The notes under the pieces are model-generated. The model was given only the letters and a program-made list of their open reading frames with translations, did no database searches and was not told the origin of the DNA. This document shows, in pieces, positions 1-8,987 of a stretch of 64,000 bases of DNA. A program made the position numbers and the translations under genes. Each line of letters begins with the position of its first letter. Position 1 is the stretch's first letter. The DNA is from an uncultured Winogradskyella sp. (GTDB lineage: Bacteria > Bacteroidota > Bacteroidia > Flavobacteriales > Flavobacteriaceae). The stretch lies in contig CAJXLB010000001.1 of the NCBI GenBank assembly GCA_913055905.1, positions 496,001 through 560,000 of the forward strand, given 5' to 3'.

Positions 1-186
1 ACACTTCACATAAAGTCATCATTCTCGCGTCTTTCTTACGAAATCTATAATTCAATAGGTCAACTTGTAGGACGTGGAGAGGTTAACAACAATCAAATTG
101 ACGTAAGCCAATTAGAAAGTGCGGTTTATCAGATTCAATTTACATCTGACGAAGGCACTATGATGAAACGATTTATTAAGAACTAA
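1..186 (+). CDS. C-terminal fragment of a T9SS-secreted protein (type A sorting domain)
   Basis: The reading frame is open from the left edge to a TAA at 184-186, giving 61 residues of a protein whose start lies outside the window. The visible part matches a Por-secretion (type IX) C-terminal sorting domain: YEIYNSIGQLV, a short basic turn, IDVSQLESAVYQIQF, and the end MMKRFIKN. In this family the domain directs the cargo through the T9SS and is removed at the cell surface. What the cargo does cannot be told. A strong hairpin terminator follows 19 bases after the stop. Confidence 0.85.
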   Translation, partial: TLHIKSSFSRLSYEIYNSIGQLVGRGEVNNNQIDVSQLESAVYQIQFTSDEGTMMKRFIKN

Positions 187-204
187 TTTATTACGATGCC
201 AAAT

Positions 205-235
205 AAAAAACCCGGAAAAGCTTCCGGGTTTTTTT
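205..235. terminator. bidirectional Rho-independent terminator
   Basis: AAAAAACCCGGAA, a 4-base loop, then TTCCGGGTTTTTT forms a perfect GC-centred hairpin with an A tract on one side and a T tract on the other, so it can serve both converging genes. Its last bases overlap the stop codon of the minus-strand exonuclease gene (234-236). Confidence 0.9.
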
Positions 236-947
236 ATATATGCTTTATTTCATTGTCATGCAGTAGCTCATCACCTCTTAGTCTCAGTAAAATTTGTGCA
301 ACAGCAATAGTGTCTCTCTCGCAATAAGTTATAATACGGTCTAAATCCTTGTCTTTGTAATAGACGTTATAAACTTCGCTACCATCAATATCTTCTTTTG
401 GAGATGGAATCCCCAACACATTGGTTAAAAGCTTTAAAGAGGTATAGGTTTTATAGTCACCAAATTTCCACAGTTCTAAGGTATCTAAATGCGGCACTTC
501 CCAGGGCTTTTTGCCAAATAGATTCAGCTTGTAAGGTAAGGTTATGCCGTTAATAATCATACGTCTAGCAATGTATGGAAAGTCAAATTCTTTACCGTTA
601 TGAGCGCAAAGAAGGTGTTTATTTTGACTGAAATGGGAAATCACAAGATTTTTGAAATCCTTTAGAATTTTAATTTCATCACCATAGAACGAAGTGACTC
701 GAAATTGCCTTATGTCACCCTCAAAATGAAAGTAACCAACGGAAATACAGATTATTTTACCAAATTCTGCCCAAATACCTGCACGCTCATAAAATTCCTC
801 TGCGGTGAAGTCGTCTTTACGCTGGTATCGTGATTTGTCTTCCCAAAGCTCTTTTTTAGTATCATCAAGTTCATGGAAACCTTCTGTTTCCGGAACGGTT
901 TCAATATCTAGAAACAAAATATTTTCAAGATTGAGTTTTGAAATCAT
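234..947 (-). CDS. predicted 3'-5' exonuclease, DnaQ/PolB-exo2-like
   Basis: This 237-residue protein has the three DEDD-type exonuclease motifs: Exo I FLDIETVPE near residue 12, Exo II AHNGKEFDFPYIARR near 115, and Exo III YCERDTIAVAQ near 208. The metal-binding acidic residues are present in each. The length and motifs fit the stand-alone predicted exonucleases related to the proofreading domain of family B polymerases, and no polymerase domain is attached. Its ATG overlaps the stop of the upstream serine-hydrolase gene by 4 bp, so the two are probably cotranscribed and translationally coupled. The substrate is unknown; a DNA repair or RNA processing role is inference from the fold. Confidence 0.85.
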   Translation of the reverse strand: MISKLNLENILFLDIETVPETEGFHELDDTKKELWEDKSRYQRKDDFTAEEFYERAGIWAEFGKIICISVGYFHFEGDIRQFRVTSFYGDEIKILKDFKNLVISHFSQNKHLLCAHNGKEFDFPYIARRMIINGITLPYKLNLFGKKPWEVPHLDTLELWKFGDYKTYTSLKLLTNVLGIPSPKEDIDGSEVYNVYYKDKDLDRIITYCERDTIAVAQILLRLRGDELLHDNEIKHI

Positions 948-2083
948 AGACCTAACATTTCATAAGCTTCGTCTATGTAAATATAAAAATCTTCTGGAAA
1001 TGAGTTAACTACATTTGGACTCCTATGATGACCAAGCCTAACCACGATTAAATCATCTTCTGGTATCGTGATGACATATTGCCCCAAAATACCGCGCATG
1101 GCAAAAATGTGTTTTCCTAAATAATCGCTTATCCAAAAACCGTATCCATAAGGCTGCCCTTTAAAACGAGATTCAGTTGCTTTAGCCACATAGGCAGAGT
1201 CTAGTATTTGCGCCCCATTCCAGCGCCCATGATTTTTGTAAAGTTTCCCAAATCTAGCAAAATCCCTAGCGTTACTAGAAATACAGCAAAAGGCCTTTGC
1301 TAAACGGTTGTCCTCATCATCTAACTGCCATAGTGCATTTTCTGATGCTCCCATTGGTTGCCAGAAACTCTCAGATAAGTAATTAGCTAATGGTTTGTTT
1401 GTGGCTTTCTGTATGATCATTCCTAAAAGTTGGGTGCTGCCACTGAGATACTCAAATTCTTTTCCAGGCTCTTTAACGACTTTTTGATTAAGAATGGTTT
1501 CTGCTAAATCGTCATCATAGTTTGCTCTCGCTGTAATTGAAAACGGACTTGTATAATGCTCAACCCAATCGAGACCAGAAGCCATGGAGGCCAAATCGCC
1601 TACGGTGGTTTTCGCGTTTTTATATTGTGGATAGAAATCGCTGATAGGTTGGTCTAAACCTTCTATATACCCATCCATAATAGCTTTGGCCATTAGGGAT
1701 GAGGTTATGCTTTTAGCCATGGAGAAGGAATTGGTTTTAGAGTCTGTGCCATAACCGTCAGCATACCATTCGTACCAAATACTATCATTTTTTATAATGA
1801 GGTAAGCTACTGAACCAAACGTATCATGTGTATTGGTCAGTCGTTTGGTTGGGCCTACTGAATTATAGGATTGGTCCAGAGGCCAAACATCTCTTTGTGT
1901 CCCTTTCTTTATGGTGTCGTTTTCAAAATAAGGATAGTCATCTATGAACGCAGTAACGTGCCCTGTAAAATATACTACCCTAATGCCTTTAAGGATATAG
2001 TCGTAATCAAAAATATAGGCTAGAATAACTAGTGCAGCCAATAGTCCTATTAACCATTTAAGTGTTTTTTTTAGATACCTCAT
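944..2083 (-). CDS. serine hydrolase of the beta-lactamase (class C/AmpC-like) family
   Basis: A 379-residue protein with one N-terminal hydrophobic segment (about residues 9-25), probably a membrane anchor. The catalytic SxxK tetrad is SMAK at residues 121-124. The second motif appears as YLS in FEYLSGSTQLLG, and RLGHHRSP near the C-terminus sits where the KTG-like motif is expected. These enzymes include esterases, D-aminopeptidases and inactive homologues; resistance to beta-lactams should not be assumed. It ends in a 4-bp overlap with the exonuclease gene and starts 19 bp after ogt, so it belongs to the same minus-strand transcription unit. Confidence 0.85.
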   Translation of the reverse strand: MRYLKKTLKWLIGLLAALVILAYIFDYDYILKGIRVVYFTGHVTAFIDDYPYFENDTIKKGTQRDVWPLDQSYNSVGPTKRLTNTHDTFGSVAYLIIKNDSIWYEWYADGYGTDSKTNSFSMAKSITSSLMAKAIMDGYIEGLDQPISDFYPQYKNAKTTVGDLASMASGLDWVEHYTSPFSITARANYDDDLAETILNQKVVKEPGKEFEYLSGSTQLLGMIIQKATNKPLANYLSESFWQPMGASENALWQLDDEDNRLAKAFCCISSNARDFARFGKLYKNHGRWNGAQILDSAYVAKATESRFKGQPYGYGFWISDYLGKHIFAMRGILGQYVITIPEDDLIVVRLGHHRSPNVVNSFPEDFYIYIDEAYEMLGL

Positions 2084-2102
2084 GATTCAATATTATTGAT
2101 TA

Positions 2103-2576
2103 CTAAAATAAGGATTGTTGTTGGATTGCACCTTCGTACCTTAACAGCCACGCTTTGCGTTGCAGTCCTCCAGCATATCCAGTAAGGCTACCATCACTTC
2201 CTATTACCCTATGGCACGGAACGACTATCCACAATGGATTTTTGGAATTGGCATTTGCAACTGCGCGAATGGCTTTTTCATTGCCCAGTACTCTTGAAAG
2301 CTCAAGGTATGTTGTCGTTTTTCCAAAAGGGATTGTTTGTAAGTGCTGCCACACGTTTTTCTGAAATTCGGTTCCTTCAGGATTTAGCTTGAGTTCAAAA
2401 GTTTGACGTTTACCACTAAAATATTCATGAAGTTGATTCACACAGTTTTGAAGTTCCAAAGGAATTTTTTCGGAAAGACGTTTTTGGGAATCTAAAATCT
2501 TAATTGAATTAACACCTCTATCAGTTCCTTGAACCTTGGCATGTCCCAAAGGCGTAGCTACAATACACTGAAGCAT
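2103..2576 (-). CDS. ogt: methylated-DNA--protein-cysteine S-methyltransferase
   Basis: This 157-residue DNA repair protein removes alkyl groups from O6-methylguanine onto its own cysteine. The signature VVPCHRVIGSDG is present with the acceptor Cys at residue 121. The upstream helix-turn-helix region (FGKTTTYLELSRVLG) and the recognition Arg in AIRAVANAN are also visible. Length is normal for the single-domain Ogt/MGMT form without an Ada regulatory domain. Its ATG shares one base with the stop of the CNNM/CorC-type gene upstream, indicating cotranscription. The substrate range between O6-methylguanine and O4-methylthymine cannot be read from the sequence. Confidence 0.93.
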   Translation of the reverse strand: MLQCIVATPLGHAKVQGTDRGVNSIKILDSQKRLSEKIPLELQNCVNQLHEYFSGKRQTFELKLNPEGTEFQKNVWQHLQTIPFGKTTTYLELSRVLGNEKAIRAVANANSKNPLWIVVPCHRVIGSDGSLTGYAGGLQRKAWLLRYEGAIQQQSLF

Positions 2577-3694
2577 TAATTTTCAGGATTGTCGCTTTCA
2601 ATTAATCCTAGGCGTTTTGCTCTGGCTTCCCAACTGCGTCTGGCCAATAATTGAAGGTCGGATACATTATCGCTTTCATCCATAATTTCCAAACCTAGGA
2701 GCGTTTCTATTACATCTTCCATAGTAACCAAACCACTAACAGACCCATATTCGTCTACAACAAGTGCCATGTGGTTACGGCTTTCTACAAGTTGTTCAAA
2801 TAATTTAGGAATAGGCATACTACGATTTACGATAATGATTTTACGCTTTATCTCAGAGAGCCTCTTTTTTCCATTTCCGAGAGCCATTTCCCTGAACACT
2901 TCATCTTTGAGGACAAGACCTGTTATATTATCGGTTTCTTCCGTATATATAGGAATACGTGAGAACCTGATATTTTGATTTTCATTAAAAAATGCCTCAA
3001 TCGTTGTTTGCTCATCGTCCGTTTTCATAACCGTCCGAGGCGTCATAATATCTTTAGCTTGAACATCTTTAAAGGTCAACAGATTTTTTATCACCTTGCT
3101 CTCACTTTCTTCAAAAACCCCTTCTTCATGGGCAATGTCTGCCATGGCTGCAAAGCCTTCCCTACTTAGTACACTTCCATGCCCTTTGCCTCCGATGAGT
3201 TTAGTGGTAAGTTGCAACAACCATAAAGTTCCAGTCCATTTTAATGGAAAAATAAGAATGTTTAAGGCCTTAGCCGTAAAATTTGCGAGGTGTTTCCAAT
3301 AGGTAGCGCCAATGGTTTTTGGAATAATTTCTGAAGCGACCAAAATAAGAATAGTCATCACCGTAGAAACAACGCCTACCATGACATCTTCCGTGAATTC
3401 AATACCAAAAAAGCTCTGTGTGTCACTACCATAAGATTCGGCGTAGGCTACTTTAGCTTGGACACCTACTAAAATGGCTCCAACGGTATGCGCTATGGTA
3501 TTTAAGGTAAGTATGGCGATTAGAGGTCTGTCTACGTCTTGTTTTAATTCCTCTAATTCAGTTGCGTAGGATTTGCCTTCTTTCTTCTTAACGTTAATAA
3601 ATGTTGGTGTTATACTTAATAACACGGCTTCTAATATGGAACATAAAAACGAAAAGAAAATAGAAATTACAGCGTAAAAAATGAGTAAGCCCAT
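2576..3694 (-). CDS. CNNM/CorC-type membrane protein (DUF21 plus CBS pair)
   Basis: The first 190 residues hold several transmembrane segments of the CNNM (DUF21) transporter domain (start FYAVISIFFSFLCSIL, later EIIPKTIGATYW). They are followed by two CBS motifs, marked by DIMTPRTVM and LVVDEYGSVSGLVTMEDVIE. The family is implicated in Mg2+ or Co2+ efflux or homeostasis, with nucleotide binding by the CBS pair. At 372 residues it is shorter than homologues that carry the extra C-terminal CorC_HlyC domain, which seems absent. The 29-bp gap after hemB suggests that it is read from the haem operon; the link to haem is only positional. Confidence 0.88.
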   Translation of the reverse strand: MGLLIFYAVISIFFSFLCSILEAVLLSITPTFINVKKKEGKSYATELEELKQDVDRPLIAILTLNTIAHTVGAILVGVQAKVAYAESYGSDTQSFFGIEFTEDVMVGVVSTVMTILILVASEIIPKTIGATYWKHLANFTAKALNILIFPLKWTGTLWLLQLTTKLIGGKGHGSVLSREGFAAMADIAHEEGVFEESESKVIKNLLTFKDVQAKDIMTPRTVMKTDDEQTTIEAFFNENQNIRFSRIPIYTEETDNITGLVLKDEVFREMALGNGKKRLSEIKRKIIIVNRSMPIPKLFEQLVESRNHMALVVDEYGSVSGLVTMEDVIETLLGLEIMDESDNVSDLQLLARRSWEARAKRLGLIESDNPEN

Positions 3695-3723
3695 TAATGC
3701 ATCTAAGATTAGTTATTACGAAT

Positions 3724-4713
3724 TTACGAAATCAAATTAACAACATCCTTAGCAAAGTAACTTGCAATTATGTCGGCACCAGCTCTTTTTATGGCGGTAA
3801 CCTGCTCAAGCATCACACTATCGTGGTCTAGCCAGCCTTTTTCTGCTGCAGCTTTTAACATAGCATATTCACCAGAAACTTGATAGACAGCAATTGGAAC
3901 ATTAAAACTATTTCTTATATCCCTGACGATATCCAAATAACACAAGCCAGGCTTTACCATAACAATATCTGCTCCCTCATTGATATCCATTTGAGTTTCC
4001 CTTATGGCCTCATCTCTATTGGCAAAATCCATTTGATACGTTTTTTTGTCCTTCGGAATGTCATGTGCATCTACTGGTGCAGAATCTAAAGCATCCCTAA
4101 ATGGGCCATAAAACGATGAGGCATATTTAGCCGAATAACTCATAATGCCAGTATCTATAAAATTAGATTGGTCCAATGCTTCTCTGATTCCAAGAACCCG
4201 ACCATCCATCATATCGCTTGGCGCTACGAAATCGGCACCAGCTTCAGCATGGGAGATACTCATTTGGGCCAACACCTCGACCGTAGCATCATTGATAATT
4301 TTTCCATTTTCAATAATCCCATCATGACCGTAAACGGAGAATGGGTCCAAGGCAACGTCGGTCATTACGAGCATATTAGGACATATTTCCTTCACGGATT
4401 TAATGGCGCGTTGCATAAGGCCATTGGGATTTAAAGCTTCCGTCCCTTTGTTATCTTTGAGTTTGTCATCAACTTTCACAAAAAGTAAAACGGACTTTAA
4501 ACCTAGATTCCAAAGTAGTTTTACTTCTTCTTCTAAAAGGTCTAAACTGAACCTGTAATAATTTGGCATCGAAGGAATTTCTTCCTTTACGCCTTTGCCT
4601 TCAACAACAAAAAGTGGGACCAGAAAGTCATTGGGAGTAATTGTTGTTTCTCTAACAAGGCTTCTTATGGCCTCGTTTTGTCGTAATCGTCTATTTCGTC
4701 GTATAGGAAACAT
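3724..4713 (-). CDS. hemB: delta-aminolevulinic acid dehydratase (porphobilinogen synthase)
   Basis: Condenses two 5-aminolevulinate molecules into porphobilinogen. The 329-residue protein carries both active-site lysines: K196 in SYSAKYASSFYGPFRD and the Schiff-base K254 in VMVKPGLCYLD. The loop that in yeast and animal enzymes holds three zinc cysteines here reads DVALDPFSVYGHDG, so this is the Asp-type, non-zinc (Mg/K-dependent) form. The allosteric Mg-site N-terminal arm (RRNRRLRQNEAIRSLVRET) is intact. It follows hemF by one base pair and lies at the end of the haem set, upstream of the CNNM-like gene. Confidence 0.97.
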   Translation of the reverse strand: MFPIRRNRRLRQNEAIRSLVRETTITPNDFLVPLFVVEGKGVKEEIPSMPNYYRFSLDLLEEEVKLLWNLGLKSVLLFVKVDDKLKDNKGTEALNPNGLMQRAIKSVKEICPNMLVMTDVALDPFSVYGHDGIIENGKIINDATVEVLAQMSISHAEAGADFVAPSDMMDGRVLGIREALDQSNFIDTGIMSYSAKYASSFYGPFRDALDSAPVDAHDIPKDKKTYQMDFANRDEAIRETQMDINEGADIVMVKPGLCYLDIVRDIRNSFNVPIAVYQVSGEYAMLKAAAEKGWLDHDSVMLEQVTAIKRAGADIIASYFAKDVVNLIS

Positions 4714-4714
4714 G

Positions 4715-5623
4715 TTATATCCAGTTTTTAGGTTCTTTTAGTACAGCAATTAATTTTTCCTCTTCACTTCCTTTTTCGGGATGGTGGTTGTAGACCCACT
4801 GCACATGTGGTGGTAAGCTCATAAGGATACTTTCAATTCTTCCGTTGGTTTTTAAGCCAAACAGCGTTCCCTTATCGTGAACTAAATTGAACTCCACATA
4901 GCGTCCGCGTCTGATTTCCTGCCAATTTCTGTTTTGCTCTGTATAACTGAGATGTTTTCTTTTTTCAACTATGGGGACATAAGCATCAAGAAAACTATCG
5001 CCAACCTCGGATACAAAATCGTACCATTGTTGCATAGTCATGTCTTCTGTTGCCTTGCAGTAGTCAAAAAACAAACCACCTATGCCGCGCGCTTCATTTC
5101 TATGTGAATTATAGAAGTAGTCATCGCATTTCGCTTTATACATTGCGTAAAATTCAGGATGGTGGTTATCGCAAGCGGTTTTGCAAACCTGGTGAAAATG
5201 GATAGCATCCTCCTCGAACAAATAATAAGGCGTTAAGTCTTGTCCGCCTCCAAACCACTGGTCTACTATATTTCCGGCCTGGTCGTACATTTCAAAATAG
5301 CGCCAATTGGCATGCACGGTTGGTACCATAGGATTTTTAGGATGCAATACCAAGCTTAAGCCACAAGCAAAAAAATCAGCATCTTCAACACCAAAATAGT
5401 GTTGCATGGTTTCTGGTAATTTTCCGTGAACAGCAGAAATATTTACACCTCCTTTTTCAAAAACATTACCATTTTCTATAACTCGGGTTCTGCCACCTCC
5501 ACCTTCTTTTCGTTTCCACAGATCTTCTTTAAACGTTGCCTTACCATCTACAGCTTCAAGTTTAGAGGTAATAGTATCCTGCAAGTCTTTTATATAGTTA
5601 TAAAATTGGTCTTTTAAGTTCAT
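4715..5623 (-). CDS. hemF: oxygen-dependent coproporphyrinogen III oxidase
   Basis: Converts coproporphyrinogen III to protoporphyrinogen IX using O2. The 302-residue length is standard and characteristic blocks are visible: GGGGRTRVIENGNVFEK near residue 41, VPTVHANWRYFE, WFGGGQDLTPYY, and RRGRYVEFNLVHDKGT. The aerobic HemF is used here rather than the radical-SAM HemN, consistent with an aerobic organism (a HemN elsewhere in the genome is not excluded). The gene lies 10 bp after the EI24-family gene and one base before hemB, in one minus-strand operon. Confidence 0.97.
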   Translation of the reverse strand: MNLKDQFYNYIKDLQDTITSKLEAVDGKATFKEDLWKRKEGGGGRTRVIENGNVFEKGGVNISAVHGKLPETMQHYFGVEDADFFACGLSLVLHPKNPMVPTVHANWRYFEMYDQAGNIVDQWFGGGQDLTPYYLFEEDAIHFHQVCKTACDNHHPEFYAMYKAKCDDYFYNSHRNEARGIGGLFFDYCKATEDMTMQQWYDFVSEVGDSFLDAYVPIVEKRKHLSYTEQNRNWQEIRRGRYVEFNLVHDKGTLFGLKTNGRIESILMSLPPHVQWVYNHHPEKGSEEEKLIAVLKEPKNWI

Positions 5624-5633
5624 GTAAAATGGT

Positions 5634-6389
5634 TTACGATTTCAATTCTTTAAGGTCTGGGTGTAAGGCCTTAACTGTAGATACTGATGCTGCTGTAACC
5701 GATAAAGGAAGAACAAGCACAACGCCAATAAACGGAATTAGTAATAGGAGTAGAAATCCGATGCCGTTTCCAATAGAGAGACCACGATGTTTTTTAACAA
5801 AAGCAATACTTTCCCTGTAAGAGAAGTGGCGCTCCAAGGTATAATCGATATTTCCAAATCCTGCATAGTATGCCTGAACCATAAACAATAGAATGGTAGA
5901 GAATATATTGACTACAGGAATAAATTTTAAAAGTAAAATAGGAATGGTTAAAACTAATTCCATAAGCAGGTTTCTACCATTAATTCCTATGCCACGCCAT
6001 AATTGCGACATAAAGCTCGTTTCCCTACTGGTTATTTGTTCAGATTGGGTAATATAGGCTTCAATCTTTTCCGAGACTGGACTCATAAAAGGGGCAGATA
6101 ATGCCATGATGATGTGCTTAAAAAGAATTAGCCCAATTACAATGATAACTAAACCACCAATGATAGAGCCTATCGTTGTAAATGCAGATTTTCCCCATTC
6201 CCAGACCCAAACCTTAGCCATCCAGTCACCCAAATTATCGGACCAACCATAGGCTGCCGAGATAATTACAAAAAACACAATAATGCTTATAAGTATTGGA
6301 ATGGCAAAGTATCGCCACAATTTCAATTTTGAAATGAGCGCAAATCCTCCTGAATAGGCTTGTAATCCCTTTATGATATTTTTAAACAT
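5634..6389 (-). CDS. EI24 domain-containing (CysZ-like) membrane protein
   Basis: An integral membrane protein of 251 residues with four or more hydrophobic stretches ([63 protein letters not shown]). The pattern resembles the EI24/CysZ family, whose bacterial member CysZ is a sulfate permease. I chose the ATG at 6387-6389 ([15 protein letters not shown]), which overlaps the end of hemE by 8 bp; a longer start at 6425 would add 12 residues read from hemE coding sequence. Its position between hemE and hemF is striking, but a role in haem or porphyrin handling is only inference. Confidence 0.8.
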   Translation of the reverse strand: MFKNIIKGLQAYSGGFALISKLKLWRYFAIPILISIIVFFVIISAAYGWSDNLGDWMAKVWVWEWGKSAFTTIGSIIGGLVIIVIGLILFKHIIMALSAPFMSPVSEKIEAYITQSEQITSRETSFMSQLWRGIGINGRNLLMELVLTIPILLLKFIPVVNIFSTILLFMVQAYYAGFGNIDYTLERHFSYRESIAFVKKHRGLSIGNGIGFLLLLLIPFIGVVLVLPLSVTAASVSTVKALHPDLKELKS

Positions 6390-7407
6390 GATACTCCTTA
6401 ACGGCATCGATAAATGCCTTAGCATTATCTAATGGTATGTTAGGTAATATACCGTGTCCTAAATTTACGATGTATTTGTCTTTTCCGAAGTCATCAATCA
6501 TTTCTTTTACCATTTTTTTGATTTCGGCAGGAGGTGAAAACAAACGGGAAGGATCAAAATTACCTTGTAATGTGATTTGGCCTCCAGTTAAGTAGCGTGC
6601 ATTTTTTGCAGAGCAGGTCCAGTCGATACCTAGAGCAGAGGCATTAGACTTGGCCATCTCGCCCAAGGCAAACCAACATCCTTTTCCGAAGGCAATTACA
6701 GGCGCATGGTCTTTTAATGCTTCAATAATCTGGTTGATATATTGCCATGAAAATTCCTGGTAGTCGGTTGGAGAGAGCATACCGCCCCAAGAATCAAAAA
6801 TTTGAACCGCATTACAACCCGCTTCAACTTTAGCTTTGAGATAGGCTATCGTTGTATCTGTAATTTTCTGTAACAATTGGTGTGCTGCAACAGGATTGGT
6901 AAAACAGAATTGTTTGGCCTTGTCAAAATTCTTACTGCCTTGCCCTTGAACACAATAACATAAAATAGTCCAAGGCGAACCAGCAAATCCAATAAGTGGT
7001 ATCTCATCATTGAGCAACTCCTTTGTTGCCTTAATGGCCTGCATCACATAATCAAGTTCAACTGTGACATCTGGAACAATCACATTATCTACGTCTTTTT
7101 GATTTCGCACAGGATTGGGTAAATAAGGCCCAAAATTGGGCTTCATTTCTACCTCGATATTCATAGCTTGAGGAATAACCAAAATATCGGAAAACAAAAT
7201 GGCAGCATCCATGCCATAGCGTCTTATGGGCTGCACCGTTATTTCGCTGGCCAATTCCGGAGTGCGACATCGTGTAAAGAAGTCGTACTTTTCCTTTATA
7301 GCCATAAATTCGGGGAGGTATCTTCCTGCCTGACGCATCATCCATACAGGTGGTCGTTCAACCGTTTCACCTTTTAAGGCACGCAGGTATAAATCGTTTT
7401 TAATCAT
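6382..7407 (-). CDS. hemE: uroporphyrinogen III decarboxylase
   Basis: Decarboxylates the four acetate side chains of uroporphyrinogen III to give coproporphyrinogen III. The 341-residue protein opens with the family hallmark [14 protein letters not shown] (substrate-binding Arg residues) and contains the catalytic Asp region [26 protein letters not shown] and the C-terminal NLGHGILPN block are also present. It overlaps the hemC-hemD gene by 4 bp at its start and the EI24 gene by 8 bp at its end. Confidence 0.97.
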   Translation of the reverse strand: MIKNDLYLRALKGETVERPPVWMMRQAGRYLPEFMAIKEKYDFFTRCRTPELASEITVQPIRRYGMDAAILFSDILVIPQAMNIEVEMKPNFGPYLPNPVRNQKDVDNVIVPDVTVELDYVMQAIKATKELLNDEIPLIGFAGSPWTILCYCVQGQGSKNFDKAKQFCFTNPVAAHQLLQKITDTTIAYLKAKVEAGCNAVQIFDSWGGMLSPTDYQEFSWQYINQIIEALKDHAPVIAFGKGCWFALGEMAKSNASALGIDWTCSAKNARYLTGGQITLQGNFDPSRLFSPPAEIKKMVKEMIDDFGKDKYIVNLGHGILPNIPLDNAKAFIDAVKEYHV

Positions 7408-8987
7408 TTTGCTGAATAATACTCGTTAACCAATTCAATCACACTCTCTACTGTTGGCACTTTTGCAACCCTCACGTCCTCAAAATATTTTTTAGCCTCT
7501 TTGGCCGTGGTTTCACCGATACAGAAGGCTATGCCTTGAGCTTTATTATCATTTAAAAAACTTTGAACAGTAGAAGGACTGTAAAACATGATGCCATCTA
7601 ATTCGTGCGTAATTTTCTCAGCGTCAAATTTAGTTTGGTAGGCTTCAATTTCGTTAACAGTGATACCATGTTCCATAAGTTTTGAAGGCAGGTAATCCAA
7701 CCTAATATCGCTGCAAAAATAGGTCGCTTCCTTACCTTTTAGCTCAGTTATGAGATAATCTGCTAGTTTTTTGGCGTTTGGTTCTACATGGGCAACTTTT
7801 CCAATACGTTTTTCAATCATACGCTTGGTACGCCTGCCTACACAGTAAATAGTTTCGAACTGAAGTTCTGTTGGGGCGAAATTATGTAATAAGGCTTCAA
7901 CGGCATTTTTACTTGTAATGATGACGTTTTCAAGAGGTTCTCTAACAACCGTTCTTGGTATGCGGTTTAAACTGATTTTTACCGCATCATTACTCAAAGC
8001 AGACACATCATTATGGAAGAGATGAAGCTGGTCGTCACTTAATGTTTTGGTAGAATATATATTAATCTTTAGTTCGCCCTTTTTGATGTCGTCCATCAAT
8101 AATTTTCCACCTTTGCTGATAATGTAATCCGCACAGTCCTCACCGAGTGTTTGATGTTTTCCTAAGGGAACCGATTTAGAGATCTCTACTTTTTTACTGC
8201 CATCTTTGCTGAGTAAAATGCCCTTGAATTGAATTTCTTCATTTTTCACAAAAGCTAAAGCACCAATAGGTGCGGTGCACCCACCTTCTAATCGGTTTAA
8301 AAACTTGCGTTCTATAGTGGTACAGATTTCTGTTTCCTCATGATTGATTTCATTACAGATCTCTCGAGTTTCCGTATCGTCCTCTAGGGCCGAAACCATA
8401 ATGGCACCTTGTGCAGGAGCTGGTATCATCCAGCTGAGGTTAATGGCATTTTCCGGCCTTAAATTTAATCGTCCAATTCCGGCTGCGGCAAAAATGGCAG
8501 CATTCCAGTTCTCGTTTTTCTGAAGTTTCTCTAAGCGAGAATTTACGTTTCCTCGCAATCCTACAACCGTATGCGTGGGATAACGGTTAAGCCATTGTGC
8601 CCTGCGCCTAAGGCTTCCCGTTGCAATAACCGCATCCTTGGCAGATAGGAACTCTTCATTCTTCTTAAAAACAAGAGTGTCGTTAACGTTGCCACGCTTG
8701 ATAACAGCCGCCTGAACTATACCTTTAGGGAGAACTGTAGGCACATCTTTTAAGGAATGTACGGCAATATCAATATCTTCATTGAGCATGGCAATATCCA
8801 GCGTTTTTGTAAATATTCCTGTAATACCGAGCTCATAAAGCGGTTTGTCCAATACAATATCTCCTGTGGATTTAATGGGAACAATAACAGTTTTATGCCC
8901 AAGCGCTTCCAGTTGAGATTGAACCGTTTTGGCTTGCCAAAGCGCTAATTCGCTATCGCGCGTACCAATGCGAATAACCTTAGACAT
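7404..8987 (-). CDS. hemC-hemD: fused hydroxymethylbilane synthase / uroporphyrinogen-III synthase
   Basis: One 527-residue chain carries two consecutive haem enzymes. Residues 1 to about 305 are porphobilinogen deaminase: [29 protein letters not shown], and the dipyrromethane-cofactor Cys237 in [11 protein letters not shown]. From about residue 308 a second domain begins with [17 protein letters not shown] and shows the weakly conserved HemD fold, including [10 protein letters not shown]-like [16 protein letters not shown] and [11 protein letters not shown]. Fusion would hand the unstable hydroxymethylbilane directly to the cyclising enzyme. The gene overlaps hemA by 8 bp and hemE by 4 bp. 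No frameshift lies at the junction, so the fusion is genuine in this sequence. Confidence 0.95.
   Translation of the reverse strand: MSKVIRIGTRDSELALWQAKTVQSQLEALGHKTVIVPIKSTGDIVLDKPLYELGITGIFTKTLDIAMLNEDIDIAVHSLKDVPTVLPKGIVQAAVIKRGNVNDTLVFKKNEEFLSAKDAVIATGSLRRRAQWLNRYPTHTVVGLRGNVNSRLEKLQKNENWNAAIFAAAGIGRLNLRPENAINLSWMIPAPAQGAIMVSALEDDTETREICNEINHEETEICTTIERKFLNRLEGGCTAPIGALAFVKNEEIQFKGILLSKDGSKKVEISKSVPLGKHQTLGEDCADYIISKGGKLLMDDIKKGELKINIYSTKTLSDDQLHLFHNDVSALSNDAVKISLNRIPRTVVREPLENVIITSKNAVEALLHNFAPTELQFETIYCVGRRTKRMIEKRIGKVAHVEPNAKKLADYLITELKGKEATYFCSDIRLDYLPSKLMEHGITVNEIEAYQTKFDAEKITHELDGIMFYSPSTVQSFLNDNKAQGIAFCIGETTAKEAKKYFEDVRVAKVPTVESVIELVNEYYSAK

Noticed and set aside
944-2083. A true class C beta-lactamase (resistance gene)
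   Set aside because: Only the SxxK and a partial second motif match; the KTG-type motif is not canonical, so it is called a serine hydrolase.
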